Origin: Bacteroidota bacterium
GTDB lineage: Bacteria; Bacteroidota; Ignavibacteria; Kapaibacteriales; UBA2268
Length of the DNA: 19,614 bases
NCBI GenBank assembly: GCA_027371665.1
Contig: DAHXMP010000415.1
Location: 1-19,614, forward strand
Direction of reading: 5' to 3'
The number at the start of each line of letters is the position of its first letter. Positions within the stretch are counted from its first letter, which is position 1. This document shows, one piece after another, positions 5,925-16,900 of this stretch. A program made the translations under genes and the position numbers. The notes under the pieces were generated by a model. The model searched no databases. It was given only the letters and a program-made list of their open reading frames with translations, and was not told the origin of the DNA.

Positions 5925-8696
5925 ATGTTCTGGCATACCGAATCAAGCGAAACAGTACTAAAATATTTTAATGTGAATCCGGAAAACGGATTGGCACCTG
6001 AACAGGTTGAAGAAATGCGTTCCAGGTATGGGGACAACATACTTGTTTCAACAAAAGAAAAACCAAAATGGGTATTGTTCCTCGAACAATTCAATGACCC
6101 TGTAATTTATATATTAATCGTTGCTGCAATCTTGAATTCCTTTTTAGCCGAATTAAAAGATACTATTGTAATAGCAGCAGTAGTCATTTTAAATACATTG
6201 ATCGGATTCATTCAGGAAAGGCGTGCAACCGATGCCCTGAATGCTTTAAAAAGAATGACCGCTCCTACGGCAAGGGTGATAAGGGATGGCATTCAAAAAC
6301 AAATCCCTGCAACCGAAGTTGTGGCAGGTGATATTATTATCCTCGAAAGCGGAGTTAGGATTTCTGCAGACGCGAGGCTAATAGATGCACAAAATCTCCT
6401 GGTTGACGAGTCTATGCTTACAGGCGAATCTTTTTCAATTAACAAATTGCCAAATGCAAGAATCAGCAGGGATGCTCCTCTCGGTGACAGGTTTACAATG
6501 CTGTACTCCGGAACCATCATACAGAAGGGAAGAGGGACTGCTGTAGTTACAGAAGTCGGTCATCAGACAGAATTCGGAAAAATATCACAGAAGGTTGCCG
6601 AAGCAGAAGAAACAGGCTCTCCGTTAAGCGACCAGATGGCAGCTTTCGGAAAATTTATAAGCATATCAATAATGTCAATTGTTGCCTGTATTTTTATAAT
6701 TGGTTTTTTACGCGGGTATAATTGGCTGACAATGTTTCTTACATCCATGGGTTTAGCCGTGTCGGCAATTCCGGAAGGGCTACCCGTAGCAGTAACGATA
6801 ACCCTTTCAATTGGCTTGTCTCAAATGGCAAAACAGAAGGCAATCGTTAAAAAGCTCGCTGCAGTAGAAACCCTGGGCAGTACTAATGTAATTTGTACCG
6901 ATAAAACAGGCACATTGACAAAAAATCAAATGACTGTTACAAAGTTGTTCAGCGGATGTGAAGTTTATGATGTAATGGGCTCTGGCTATTCTAAAGATGG
7001 CCAGGTTATATCCCAGCGAGGTGAACAGGTGTATGCCGAAGACCAGTATTCTTTGCATCTAGCAGCCTTGGTCGGTGCTTTATGCACTGAAACTACAATA
7101 ACAGGAAACTCCGGGGATTGGGAGATAACCGGAGACCCGACAGAGGGGGCTTTAATGATAGCCGCAAAGAAGCTTGGCTTCATTTCAAATAATTTTCAGA
7201 TTTCGATTGATATACCATTCGAGTCGGAAAACCAGATTATGGCGGTCAGGGCAGTGTCCGAAGATAAAGAATATATTTTGTCAAAAGGTGCACCTGAGAA
7301 GATATTGAGCCGGTGTAATACGATGATTGATAAACATGGGGCAAAACTTCCGCTTGATTATGCTCTACTTAACGAAACCATTTTTTCTTTTACCAGCAGG
7401 GGATTGAGGATACTGGCACTTGCATATTCAGACCAGCAAGTAAATCAAACTCTGACCTTGGATAATCTTAATAATCTTACTTTCATTGGTTTTGCGGGAA
7501 TTGAAGATTCGGTAAGACCGGAAGCAATAGAATCTGTCATTAAGTGTAATAATGCAGGCATCAGGGTTGTGATGATTACCGGTGACCATGCTAAAACAGC
7601 ACAAACGGTTGCAAAGGCTGTCGGACTCGGTAAAGGCAAAGAGAATCCTGTTGCTATAACGGGCCAGGAAATAGACAAGATGAGTGATGAAGAATTATTT
7701 AATAAAGTTCCGGACATAGATGTCTATGCAAGGGTAGCTCCTCATCATAAGTACAGGATTGTCAAACAGCTTCAGGCAAGGGGCAACATAGTGGCAATGA
7801 CCGGCGATGGTGTTAACGATGCACCTGCTCTAAAACAGGCAGATATTGGTGTTGCTATGGGGAGCGGAACAGATGTTGCAAAAGAATCGGCTCACATGGT
7901 TTTGATTGACGATAATTTTGCAAATATTGTTAAAGCAGTAAGGAGAGGCAGGGTTGTTCTCCGGAATCTTCAGCATATTATATTATATATTTTGTCAACT
8001 AGTTTTGGAGGCTTGCTTACTATAGCAGTGTCAGTATTAATAGGCTTGCCTCTGCCTGTGCTTCCGGCTCAGCTTTTATGGATTAATCTTGTTACGGACG
8101 GGACTTCCACATTTCCCCTGGCATTTGAAAAAGAACATGGCGATGTAATGGTATTTTTGCCGAGAAAGAAGAATTCTCCTCTGATAAATCACCGAATGAT
8201 TTTCCAGATGATTTTTTCAGGTGTCATAATGATGCTGGGTACATTGCTTCTATTTAATTATTATCTTCCTGATTCAAACATTATCACAAATCCATATATT
8301 CACGATAAAGCCCGAACGATGGCTTTTTGTGTATTGGCTTTCTTCCAAATCTGGAATGTCCAAAACTCACGTTCGTTCGACAGGTCATTGATATTTAATT
8401 TACCTTATCCGGGGGGCACGACAATTGACAGGGTAAGCCCTCTGAAAAATTCTACACTTTTAGGTGTCATGCTTCTTGCTATCGGACTTCAAATATCAGC
8501 TGTTGCCCTTCCATTTATGAATAATATTCTCGACACAGTCCCACTCAATGCCAATGAATGGCTTATGGTTATGAGTGTAACATTTTCGATAGTAATCATA
8601 ATAGACGGATATAAAATCTTTGTTGCTATAATTAATAAGATGAGGGGGAAGCTCAGGGAGGATGTAAATATAGAAGCTATCAAATACTATAAATAA
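5925..8696 (+). CDS. P2-type cation-transporting ATPase (calcium-pump-like)
   Basis: A 923-residue inner-membrane pump with all P-type parts: N-terminal cation-ATPase domain (about 5-50), actuator domain with LTGES (165-169), phosphorylation site DKTGT (D326), nucleotide-binding domain with KGAPE (454-458), hinge TGDGVNDAP (626-634), and a C-terminal helix bundle from about 675. PEGLP (283-287) in helix 4 and NLVTDG (721-726, with N721 and D725) in helix 6 are the ligands of Ca site II. In helix 5 the site-I Asn/Glu pair of SERCA is replaced by Ser and Gly, so one ion per cycle, as in plasma-membrane Ca pumps, is likely. Calcium export is the best guess; Na, K or Mn cannot be excluded. No Shine-Dalgarno is visible. 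Its stop overlaps the convergent ABC-F gene by 10 nt. Confidence 0.9.
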   Translation: MFWHTESSETVLKYFNVNPENGLAPEQVEEMRSRYGDNILVSTKEKPKWVLFLEQFNDPVIYILIVAAILNSFLAELKDTIVIAAVVILNTLIGFIQERRATDALNALKRMTAPTARVIRDGIQKQIPATEVVAGDIIILESGVRISADARLIDAQNLLVDESMLTGESFSINKLPNARISRDAPLGDRFTMLYSGTIIQKGRGTAVVTEVGHQTEFGKISQKVAEAEETGSPLSDQMAAFGKFISISIMSIVACIFIIGFLRGYNWLTMFLTSMGLAVSAIPEGLPVAVTITLSIGLSQMAKQKAIVKKLAAVETLGSTNVICTDKTGTLTKNQMTVTKLFSGCEVYDVMGSGYSKDGQVISQRGEQVYAEDQYSLHLAALVGALCTETTITGNSGDWEITGDPTEGALMIAAKKLGFISNNFQISIDIPFESENQIMAVRAVSEDKEYILSKGAPEKILSRCNTMIDKHGAKLPLDYALLNETIFSFTSRGLRILALAYSDQQVNQTLTLDNLNNLTFIGFAGIEDSVRPEAIESVIKCNNAGIRVVMITGDHAKTAQTVAKAVGLGKGKENPVAITGQEIDKMSDEELFNKVPDIDVYARVAPHHKYRIVKQLQARGNIVAMTGDGVNDAPALKQADIGVAMGSGTDVAKESAHMVLIDDNFANIVKAVRRGRVVLRNLQHIILYILSTSFGGLLTIAVSVLIGLPLPVLPAQLLWINLVTDGTSTFPLAFEKEHGDVMVFLPRKKNSPLINHRMIFQMIFSGVIMMLGTLLLFNYYLPDSNIITNPYIHDKARTMAFCVLAFFQIWNVQNSRSFDRSLIFNLPYPGGTTIDRVSPLKNSTLLGVMLLAIGLQISAVALPFMNNILDTVPLNANEWLMVMSVTFSIVIIIDGYKIFVAIINKMRGKLREDVNIEAIKYYK

Positions 8697-10651
8697 TTTT
8701 TCAGGCAGTTTTCAAGTTCGAGCTGCAGGTTAGTCCATTCTTCCATTTTATCGTCGAGAGAAGAACGTAAATCGTCGAATTCCTTTTTATCTTTCATTTG
8801 ATTTTCGATATTTAGAATAAAACCGGGATTTGAAAATTCTGTTTCCATTTTTGTGATTTGGTTTTCCAGTATTTCGATTTGGTTTTCACATTCCCGGATA
8901 ATTCTTTTAATCCTTGATTCTTCTTTTTGCAATTGCTTTTTCTTTTCACGATATACCTGGGCAACAGATTTTATATTTTCCCGGGGAACGACATTATTAT
9001 TATTTTCTTTAAATATCCGAACACTTTCAATTTTATTTATAGAATCAAGATTTTGATAAGCAAGAAACTCATCAATTGTACCCTTGTAGTCGAAAATCTG
9101 TCCATTCCTGAAAAGAATAGTCCTTGTTGTCAAGTCCCTCAGAAATTCAATGTCATGGCTAACAACAACTAAAGAACCGTTAAACTGAATCAGTGCTTTT
9201 TTCAATACATCTTTTGCAATCATATCGAGATGGTTTGTCGGTTCGTCGAGTATTAAAAAATTTGCAGGCTGTAATAAAATTCTTGCAATTGCAAGTCTTG
9301 ATTTTTCTCCACCCGAGAGCACCCTTACTTTTTTATCAACAGATTCACCGCTGAAAAGAAAAGCGCCCAGTAAATTTCGGACTTGTGACCGCATATCCCC
9401 GGTAGCAGAATTGTCAATGATTTCAAAGACAGTCAAGTCATTATTCAATAATTCAGCTTGTTGCTGCGAGAAGTATCCGGCAAGAACATTATGCCCGGTC
9501 TTATAAGTGCCGGAATAACTTTCGACACCTGCAAGAATCCTGGATAAAGTTGATTTCCCCTCTCCGTTCTTGCCTACAAAAGCAATTTTCTCTCCTTTTT
9601 CAACAGAGAGATTAATATTGTGTAAAACAATTTTAGTATCGTAATTTTTGCTCAAAGATTTTATTTCTGCGACCAATCTTCCGGAACGCGGGGGCTCCGG
9701 GAATCTGAATTTAATTGATGAAAGGTCTTCTTCTTCCAATTCAATCCGGTCAATTTTTTCAAGCTGTTTAATTTTGGATTGTACCCGTGAGGCAAGGGTT
9801 GCTTTATATCTGAATCTTTCAATAAAACGTTCTGTTTCAACAATTTGCCTTTGTTGTTCTTTATATGCGGCTATTTGTTGTCTCTTCCTTTCTTTGCGGA
9901 AAATCATAAATTCAGAGTATGCCTTATTCAGGTCAAAAATTTTACCACCGGAAACTTCAATAGTTCTGTTAGTTACATTGTCGAGGAATTCACGGTCGTG
10001 TGAAACAATTATGGCTGAGCCTTTATAATTGTATAAAAAGTTTCTTAACCAGAGAATGGAGTCGAGGTCTAGGTGATTAGTCGGTTCATCAAGGAGGATA
10101 CAGTCGGGCTTCCTTAGGAGAATTTTAGCAAGTTCCGAACGCATTTGCCAGCCTCCGCTGAATTCTGAAACAGGGCGGAAAAATTCAACCCTGTTAAATC
10201 CAAGCCCGGTTAAAATATACTCGATTTCAGCTTCCGATGAATTTCCGCCAAGATTATTAAAATGCTCAGTTGATTCATATAGCGACTGAAGTAATTTCTG
10301 ATAATATTCAGAATCATAATCATTACGGCAGTTAATCTCTTCAGTCATTCTCTTTATTTTTTTCTCAAGTTCTTTTATTTCAGAAAGAGCCGATGAAACC
10401 TCATCAATTAAGGCTTTTTGACTGTTTATGGCTTTTTCCTGCGGAAGGTATCCGATTGTGTAATGGTTGGCTTTTGTTATTATTCCTTCTTCGGGCAACA
10501 AAGCACCGGAAATAATATTCAGTAAAGTAGTTTTGCCGCTACCGTTTCTGCCAATTAGACCAATCCTGTCTCCCGGGTTAACTGAAAAAGCGATCTTATC
10601 AAAAAGGTATCTGTTAGCAAAATGAACCGAGAGATTAGAAATAACCAGCAT
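8687..10651 (-). CDS. ABC-F family ATPase (Uup/ABCF3-like ribosome-associated protein)
   Basis: A 654-residue soluble protein with two ABC domains and no membrane segment. Domain 1: Walker A GRNGSGKT (34-41), signature SGGWQ (165-169), Walker B ILLDEPTNHLD (185-195). Domain 2: Walker A GKNGEGKS (360-367), signature LSGGEKS (445-451), Walker B LILDEPTNHLD (466-476). The charged helical linker at about 245-320 is the P-site tRNA-interaction motif region of ABC-F proteins. The C-terminal coiled coil (about 565-650, rich in K, E and Q) is the Uup-type extension. ABC-F proteins act on the ribosome in translation or rescue, some giving antibiotic protection; which applies here is not visible. It is 18 nt downstream of the RNA methyltransferase gene, so probably one operon. 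Confidence 0.93.
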   Translation of the reverse strand: MLVISNLSVHFANRYLFDKIAFSVNPGDRIGLIGRNGSGKTTLLNIISGALLPEEGIITKANHYTIGYLPQEKAINSQKALIDEVSSALSEIKELEKKIKRMTEEINCRNDYDSEYYQKLLQSLYESTEHFNNLGGNSSEAEIEYILTGLGFNRVEFFRPVSEFSGGWQMRSELAKILLRKPDCILLDEPTNHLDLDSILWLRNFLYNYKGSAIIVSHDREFLDNVTNRTIEVSGGKIFDLNKAYSEFMIFRKERKRQQIAAYKEQQRQIVETERFIERFRYKATLASRVQSKIKQLEKIDRIELEEEDLSSIKFRFPEPPRSGRLVAEIKSLSKNYDTKIVLHNINLSVEKGEKIAFVGKNGEGKSTLSRILAGVESYSGTYKTGHNVLAGYFSQQQAELLNNDLTVFEIIDNSATGDMRSQVRNLLGAFLFSGESVDKKVRVLSGGEKSRLAIARILLQPANFLILDEPTNHLDMIAKDVLKKALIQFNGSLVVVSHDIEFLRDLTTRTILFRNGQIFDYKGTIDEFLAYQNLDSINKIESVRIFKENNNNVVPRENIKSVAQVYREKKKQLQKEESRIKRIIRECENQIEILENQITKMETEFSNPGFILNIENQMKDKKEFDDLRSSLDDKMEEWTNLQLELENCLKNYL

Positions 10652-10669
10652 TTTCTACAATTCCCGTTA

Positions 10670-11206
10670 TCAAAAAATTTTCCAGATTTTTACTGCTTCA
10701 AATGCCGCTATACCTGCCGCAACACTCACATTGAGGGAATGCTTGACTCCGAACATTGGAATTTCTATTGCATCGTCGCACAATTGAAGGATTTTACTGT
10801 CTAAGCCCGTTAATTCATTCCCAAGTACCAGGCAGAGGGGGTATTCTTCCTTTTTAAGTGTATAATAATAGCGTTTTGAATCTGTTATTTCAACAGCAAA
10901 TACTTTGTTCCCTGCCTCTTTAATATCTTCGATTGCTTCCGAAGCACTTTTAAAATAACGCCAGGGCACTGATTCGGTTGCACCGAGAGCCGTTTTTGTA
11001 ATTTCTTTCCTCGGAGGGTGTGGTGTATATCCGCATAAAATCAATTCTTTTACAAGAGCAGAGTCAGAAGTCCTGAAAATTGAACCGACATTATACAGGC
11101 TTCTGACATTGACTATCATAAGCGTTACAGGATTTCTGTCGGTTTTCAATGATTCTTCGACAGTTAATCTTTCTTTTAATATTTCTTCGTGAGATAATTT
11201 TTTCAT
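10670..11206 (-). CDS. SpoU/TrmH-family RNA 2'-O-methyltransferase
   Basis: A 178-residue protein of the SPOUT class, using S-adenosylmethionine to methylate ribose 2'-OH in tRNA or rRNA. All three family motifs are visible: N33-x-RSLYNVGSIFRT with the catalytic Arg (R45), LGNELTGL (128-135), and IPMFGVKHSLNVSVAAGI (149-166), which form the trefoil-knot cofactor pocket. There is no N-terminal substrate-binding extension (L30e-like), so it is a minimal form like TrmL/TrmH; the RNA target cannot be assigned. The minus-strand ATG at 11206 opens toward the 119-nt divergent gap. Downstream, 18 nt away, is the ABC-F gene, also ribosome-linked. Confidence 0.92.
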   Translation of the reverse strand: MKKLSHEEILKERLTVEESLKTDRNPVTLMIVNVRSLYNVGSIFRTSDSALVKELILCGYTPHPPRKEITKTALGATESVPWRYFKSASEAIEDIKEAGNKVFAVEITDSKRYYYTLKKEEYPLCLVLGNELTGLDSKILQLCDDAIEIPMFGVKHSLNVSVAAGIAAFEAVKIWKIF

Positions 11207-11283
11207 CTATTTCTTTTATTTTTCTGTCAATAGCAATAAAGATGATACGTCAAAAACAAATAATTATGATTTATTATTATTGG

Positions 11284-11291
11284 CAAAATTA
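11284..11291 (-). promoter_or_regulatory. Possible -7 box for the methyltransferase/ABC-F operon
   Basis: On the minus strand TAATTTTG matches the Bacteroidota -7 consensus TAnnTTTG, about 78 nt before the methyltransferase start. No TTTG box is found 20 nt upstream, so the assignment is weak. The gap 11207-11325 also has to hold the promoter of the divergent surface-protein gene. Confidence 0.3.
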
Positions 11292-11325
11292 CAAAGAATA
11301 ATTATTAGCCTCTTTGTTATATTTT

Positions 11326-13779
11326 ATGAAAATAACAAGTTACCATATAGATTCAGTTCCGGACTTTTTTATACATATAATTGTACCGCTTATCTTCTTT
11401 GCAGGAACTTATACACTCCAGGCAGTCGGTAACAGGGGATTCGATACGAAAGGAACGGATTTCTGGCTGACCTTCCCGCCGAATTTTCATAATTGGGTGA
11501 ATGGGAATCCGGATTATGAATTCAATGATTCACTATACATCTTTATAACTTCGGATGAACCGACGAGCGGAGTGATTGAATACACTGATGTAAACGGGAA
11601 CAATTATTCCAGGAATTTTAACATAACTGATCCTGCACAGGTGTACAATTTCGATTTGTATTATCTTGATTTTGAACTTCCAGGATTTAATAACAGCGGA
11701 TTATTAGGAGACAGGGCTAAAAGTGAAGTGATTTCACATATATGTTTTCACATAACATCAGATAAAGAAGTTACTGTTTATGCCCATAACCAAGCACAGA
11801 TGACAAGCGATGCCTGTCTTGTTTTTCCCACTGATATACTTGGCAAAGATTACTTTGTAATGGCATACAACAGTGATGGTTCATATTCCCAGGGTTTTGG
11901 TGTGATTGGCTCAAGCACTCCTTCTCAATTTGCTGTAATAGCGACACAGGATAATACCAATGTAACGATAAAACCGAGCGATGATACCGAGTATAATGGG
12001 AAAAATGTTCAAACAATTATTTTGAACAAGGGAGATACATATTTGGTTCAGGCTGGCATATCAAAGAATAATCTTACAACAGACCTGACAGGGAGCGAGA
12101 TTCAGTCGGACAAACCCATTGCCGTTTTTGCAGGCCAACAAAGAGCAAATATCCCTGTAGAAACAGATAGTTCTACATCAAGAGATTATCTGCTCGAAGA
12201 AATGCCACCAATAGGGACATGGGGCAAAAATGCACTGCTTGTTCCATATGTTCAGCCCCCGTTTATAAATCCGGAAGGAAATGATTTGTTCAGAATCCTT
12301 GCTGCAAATGATAATACAAAAATAAATATTAACGGATTATTGATAGCAACTCTAAATAAAGGTCAATATTATGAGGGAAATTTAACCCAGTCCGGTTATG
12401 TAACAGCGAGTGCTCCTATACTTGTATCTCAATTTAAAAAATCATCGGGTTTTAGAAGCGGAGCCCAGGCCACACCCTTGAGTGACCCGTTTGAAATGCT
12501 GATTCCCCCTGTGGAACAATTTATGACAGATTACAGGATTGTAAATGTTCAGGCTTACGAACTGAGCACTTCCGATAATAATTATGTTAAGGTTTATTCG
12601 ATGCAATATGTTACGATTGTTGCACCTGATACTGCTTTGCAGTCTGTTTTACTTGACAGCGTCAACGTTCCGGTTAATAGATTCACGTCCATGCCATCCT
12701 CAGGTTTCAGTTATGCAAATATTCAGGTTAGCGATGGAGTTCACACAATTAATGCTGATGCCAAAGTGGGAGTTTATGTTTACGGTTACGGTGCAGCGAA
12801 TTCTTATGGATATGTGGGCGGGATGAGTATGAAAATACTTGATACAAAGCCCCCGAAATTTGTATCAATTGATAGTTGTATTTATTCGAAAGGAGTGAAG
12901 GAAATTTACATGGCAATCAGCGATTCAACATTTAGTGATTACGGCCTGATGGATGTTGAAATTGTTGATTCGACAAATTGCAGTATTGAAATTGATAATC
13001 ATTTTCCTCTTTATGAAAATATTAAAATCACCGTTAAAGACCCGTATAAAGATGCTATTTATGATATAATAGCTACGGATTCAAATAATTTCAAAAGTGA
13101 AGTTACAGATACAATCCCGGGTTTCACAATTTCATTACCCGTACTGGAAAGCGGCTATAATGAAATTAACTTCGGAAGTATTATAATCGGCAAGTCGGTA
13201 ACTCAATTGCTGAAGATGACAAATACAGGTAATCGTCCAATTACATTTGATAAGAACATATATTTGAGTAACAACATAATTTTTTCAATACCTCCCTCGC
13301 AATTGCCTTTTACACTGAATCCCGGGGAAACGAAAGATTTGATTATCAGCTTTAATCCGATATTGGCAGACACTGCAATATTCCGGGACACATTGAATAT
13401 AGAATACAATTGTCTTAATATTAAAATCACTTTGGAAGGGAAAGGTGAGCCAATAATTCAGGATGCAAATTCACAATGCAATATAACGGTTAGATTTTCA
13501 ACAGATTCATTGCCAGTCTATTCTTTTCTTAATCAAAGTTATCCGAATCCAACTTCGGGTATAACGACAATCGGATTTGGTGTCTCTAATAAGAGTACGG
13601 TTAATATCAGGTTATATGATTTGTTTGGTAATCAGGTAGTAACTATTCTTAATGAGAAACTAAAACCTGGTATATATGAGATTCATCCTGATTTTAAATC
13701 GCTTGCAAATGGAATATACGTTTGTGTTTTAATATCCGGTTTATCCGTTTTTTCAAGGTCAATTGTTGTTCAAAAATAA
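11326..13779 (+). CDS. Secreted surface protein, IgGFc-binding-like domain plus T9SS sorting domain, copy 1
   Basis: An 817-residue protein using the ATG at 11326; an in-frame TTG at 11314 is possible but gives a less normal signal peptide. An N-terminal hydrophobic segment (about 12-34) is followed by a region resembling the IgGFc-binding-protein N-terminal domain (about 38-505), with FDTKGTDFW, CLVFPTDILGKDYF, SRDYLLEEMPP, DPFEMLIPPVEQFMT and YGYVGGMSM. Then come an Ig-like segment (about 510-605), an ASH/HYDIN-like beta domain (about 612-710, NPGETKDLIISFNP) and a type-A T9SS C-terminal domain (about 735-817, starting NQSYPNP with LYDLFGNQVV and GIYVCVL). It should cross the outer membrane by T9SS and be surface-attached or released. 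The name of the domain does not prove antibody binding; adhesion or matrix function is the cautious reading. A close paralogue follows. Confidence 0.85.
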   Translation: MKITSYHIDSVPDFFIHIIVPLIFFAGTYTLQAVGNRGFDTKGTDFWLTFPPNFHNWVNGNPDYEFNDSLYIFITSDEPTSGVIEYTDVNGNNYSRNFNITDPAQVYNFDLYYLDFELPGFNNSGLLGDRAKSEVISHICFHITSDKEVTVYAHNQAQMTSDACLVFPTDILGKDYFVMAYNSDGSYSQGFGVIGSSTPSQFAVIATQDNTNVTIKPSDDTEYNGKNVQTIILNKGDTYLVQAGISKNNLTTDLTGSEIQSDKPIAVFAGQQRANIPVETDSSTSRDYLLEEMPPIGTWGKNALLVPYVQPPFINPEGNDLFRILAANDNTKININGLLIATLNKGQYYEGNLTQSGYVTASAPILVSQFKKSSGFRSGAQATPLSDPFEMLIPPVEQFMTDYRIVNVQAYELSTSDNNYVKVYSMQYVTIVAPDTALQSVLLDSVNVPVNRFTSMPSSGFSYANIQVSDGVHTINADAKVGVYVYGYGAANSYGYVGGMSMKILDTKPPKFVSIDSCIYSKGVKEIYMAISDSTFSDYGLMDVEIVDSTNCSIEIDNHFPLYENIKITVKDPYKDAIYDIIATDSNNFKSEVTDTIPGFTISLPVLESGYNEINFGSIIIGKSVTQLLKMTNTGNRPITFDKNIYLSNNIIFSIPPSQLPFTLNPGETKDLIISFNPILADTAIFRDTLNIEYNCLNIKITLEGKGEPIIQDANSQCNITVRFSTDSLPVYSFLNQSYPNPTSGITTIGFGVSNKSTVNIRLYDLFGNQVVTILNEKLKPGIYEIHPDFKSLANGIYVCVLISGLSVFSRSIVVQK

Positions 13780-13931
13780 AAATTGTTATTGCAGAATACA
13801 ATGTTTTTACCTGTAAAAAATTTTTTTTAAGAAATAACTCAATACTACTTTATATCAAACGTCAAAATTTGTTAAAAGACTTCCTGCTCGAAACAGGAGT
13901 AAAATAATTAAAAAATAATGCCGGTGATTCT
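13780..13931 (+). other. Spacer between surface-protein paralogues
   Basis: 152 nt without a gene. TTTTTAC and GTAAAAA (13804-13810 and 13813-13819) pair and are followed by a T run (13821-13828), a possible weak terminator for copy 1. A short stem TCCTG/CAGGA lies at 13882-13898. No good promoter for copy 2 was found. Confidence 0.3.
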
Positions 13932-16900
13932 ATGGCACAAATCAAATACTCTTTAGACAATTTCAAAAATTTGCTTTTCATCTTTACTATTTTGTTTACA
14001 TTATTAATGTCAATACCGGTATCTGCCCAGATAGACTCAACAAATTTCGATACTAAAGGAACTGACTTCTGGCTTGCTTTTCCTCCTAATTATCATAATG
14101 GCAAACAAAATCCATTAGACTACTATGATGATTCATTATATATATTCATAACATCCGACAAGCCCACAACGGGAAAAATTGAATACTGTAATCTAAGCGG
14201 AAGAACTTTTACACAAAATTTCAGTATTCCTGACCCGAAAAAAATTTATTCATTCGATATATTTTATAATAATTTTGAGTTGCTGGGCTATAATGATAAC
14301 TCAGGTACATTAAACCACAGAAACAATAGCGAAGTAGTTACAAAGCAGTATTTTCACATTACTTCTGATAATGAGGTTACCGTCTATATGCATGACCAGG
14401 CGAACACAACCAGTGACGCCTGCCTTGTGTTTCCAACAGATATTTTAGGCAAGGATTATTTTGTCTTAACTTATAATAGCGATGGAATAACAAGAGGTTT
14501 TGGTGGACAGGAAAGTTGGACTCCGTCTCAATTTGTCGTTTTGGCTACCGAAGACAGCACACATGTTGAAATCATTCCTAAAGATAATACTGAATTTAAC
14601 GGTAAAATTACTCAGAATATTATTTTAAACCAGGGCGAAGCTTATCTTGTCCAGGCGCAAATAACTTATACGGCATATAATAAGGATATGACAGGCAGTG
14701 AGGTTCATTCTGATAAACCTGTTGCCGTTTTTGCCAGCCATCAGCGTTCTACAATACCCGTAAATAATAGTATTTCTATTTCTCCTTCACGGGACTATCT
14801 CCTGGAAGAAATGCCTCCCATAGAAACATGGGGAGAAAATGCATTTCTTATTCCTTATGTTCAGCCACCTGGTGTTACAAATTCTCCGAGTGACCTTTTC
14901 AGGATAATAGCTGCAAATAACAATACAGATATTTATATTAATAATGTACTTACAGCACAATTAAACAGAGGTGAAATTTATGAAGGGAATCTATTAAATG
15001 CGGCTCACGTAGAATCAAACTCTGCTATACTTGTTGCACAATATAAGAAAACTTCAAGCTTTGATGGTGGATTAGAAGATGGGGACCCATTTGAAATGTT
15101 AATTCCACCGGTCGAACAGTTTATGACAAGTTACAGGATAATAAATACACAAGCAAGGCAATATAGTAATTCACAAATAGTATATACCGAGCAATATATT
15201 ATAATAGTTGCCCCCGACACATCATTATCATCCACATTATTGGACGGAATGCCCGTACAGCCAAGCAGTTTCAGGCAGATACCTACAACCAATTATGTTT
15301 ATGCAAATATACGTGTAAGTGACGGTGTACATACAATAAGCAGTTTTGGGAAGATGGGGGTTTATGTTTATGGCTATGGCACAGCAAATTCGTACGGCTA
15401 TGTAGGCGGAATGAGTATGAAGCCGATTGACTTTTCTCCGCCACAGCTTGCATCATATGACAGTTGTTATTCGGTACGGGGTTTCATATACGATTCTTTG
15501 CCGGGAGATTCTCATATTAAGAGTATTGTTTCTCCACCTGAATCGCAGGTTAATGTAAATGTAAATATTGAACCTTTTACTCCCTATCCAAAAATAGTCG
15601 GATTCAGCGCTATGCTTCTGGACTTTTACAAGGATGGTGATTTTAATTTAGTTGCAACCGATTCTGCGGGTTTATACTCAACAAATCCTATTGCAATCCC
15701 CGGATTTACAATTTCGGTGAAAGGATTTAATGACGCATCACTTCTGCCGTTAATTAGCAAGCTGAGCAAGGTTGGTAAAGCATACTGCATTCCTATGGTT
15801 ATTGAAAATTACGGGAAACATCCCCAGACAATAAATAATTTATTTATGAATGATACAGGAATCGTAAGCATTAATTTCCATGTTCCCAAAACTCTTCAGC
15901 CTACTGAAACCGATACAGCATGGGTATGCTTCTCGTCGCCGAGGGACACAATGTTCATTGATACAATATCCGTTGTCGAGGACTGTGGAACCAGGAAAAT
16001 CCAGGCATTAGACCTGACCTTCAAATCCGATGTCAATAAACCCCAAATGCAAATGGCTTCAGATCCATGTAATAAAGATATTACCGTCAGTTTCAGCGAT
16101 TCAACTGTAATTGATTTAGGGCTTGAAAAAGTAGATATTTTAGATACTATTAATTGCAGTGTCAGCATCGAAAGCAATTTGCCTGCTTATGAAAATTTGA
16201 AAATCAGCGTAATTGACCCTTATAAAGATGCAATTTATCATTTAATGGCAACTGATTCGGCAGGTTTAACAACTGAAATTACGGACACAATACAGGGATT
16301 TACAATTGCCTTCCCGGAACTGGCTTCAAACTCACAGAAATTAGACTTTGGGGATGTTGTAATCGGCAATTTAGTTTGTGATTCACTAAAAGTAATGAAC
16401 ACAGGAATTTTACCAATAACTTTTGATTCAAATATAAAACTTGGAGAAAACATTATTTTTTCACTGCCGGCATCACAAATACCGGTAACATTGAAACCGG
16501 GTGAAACAAAAAGTATAATAATTTGTTTCAATCCTTTAACTGCTGATACTTCTACGATTAATGATACATTAAAATTTGAATTCAATTGCATGGAAATGAA
16601 GATTGCAGTTACAGGAGCAGGACTACCGAAAATTCAGGATGCGGATTCAAAATGCAATATACCTGTAAGATTCACAATTAATGAATTGCCTTCAAATATG
16701 TTTCTTAATCAAAATGAACCTAATCCTGCAGCAGGCACGAGTGTAATAAAGTTTGGACTGAATAAGGAAAACAATACGAGTTTAAAAGTATATGACATTT
16801 TCGGAAACACAAGGTCAGTGCTTGTTTCAGGCATAATGAAAGCTGGTAATTACGAAATAGACTTCGATACGAAAGACCTACCCCAGGGTATATACATATA

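Noticed and set aside
11314..11325. TTG start for the first surface protein
   Set aside because: It adds only four residues before a good ATG at 11326; no ribosome-binding site favours the TTG.
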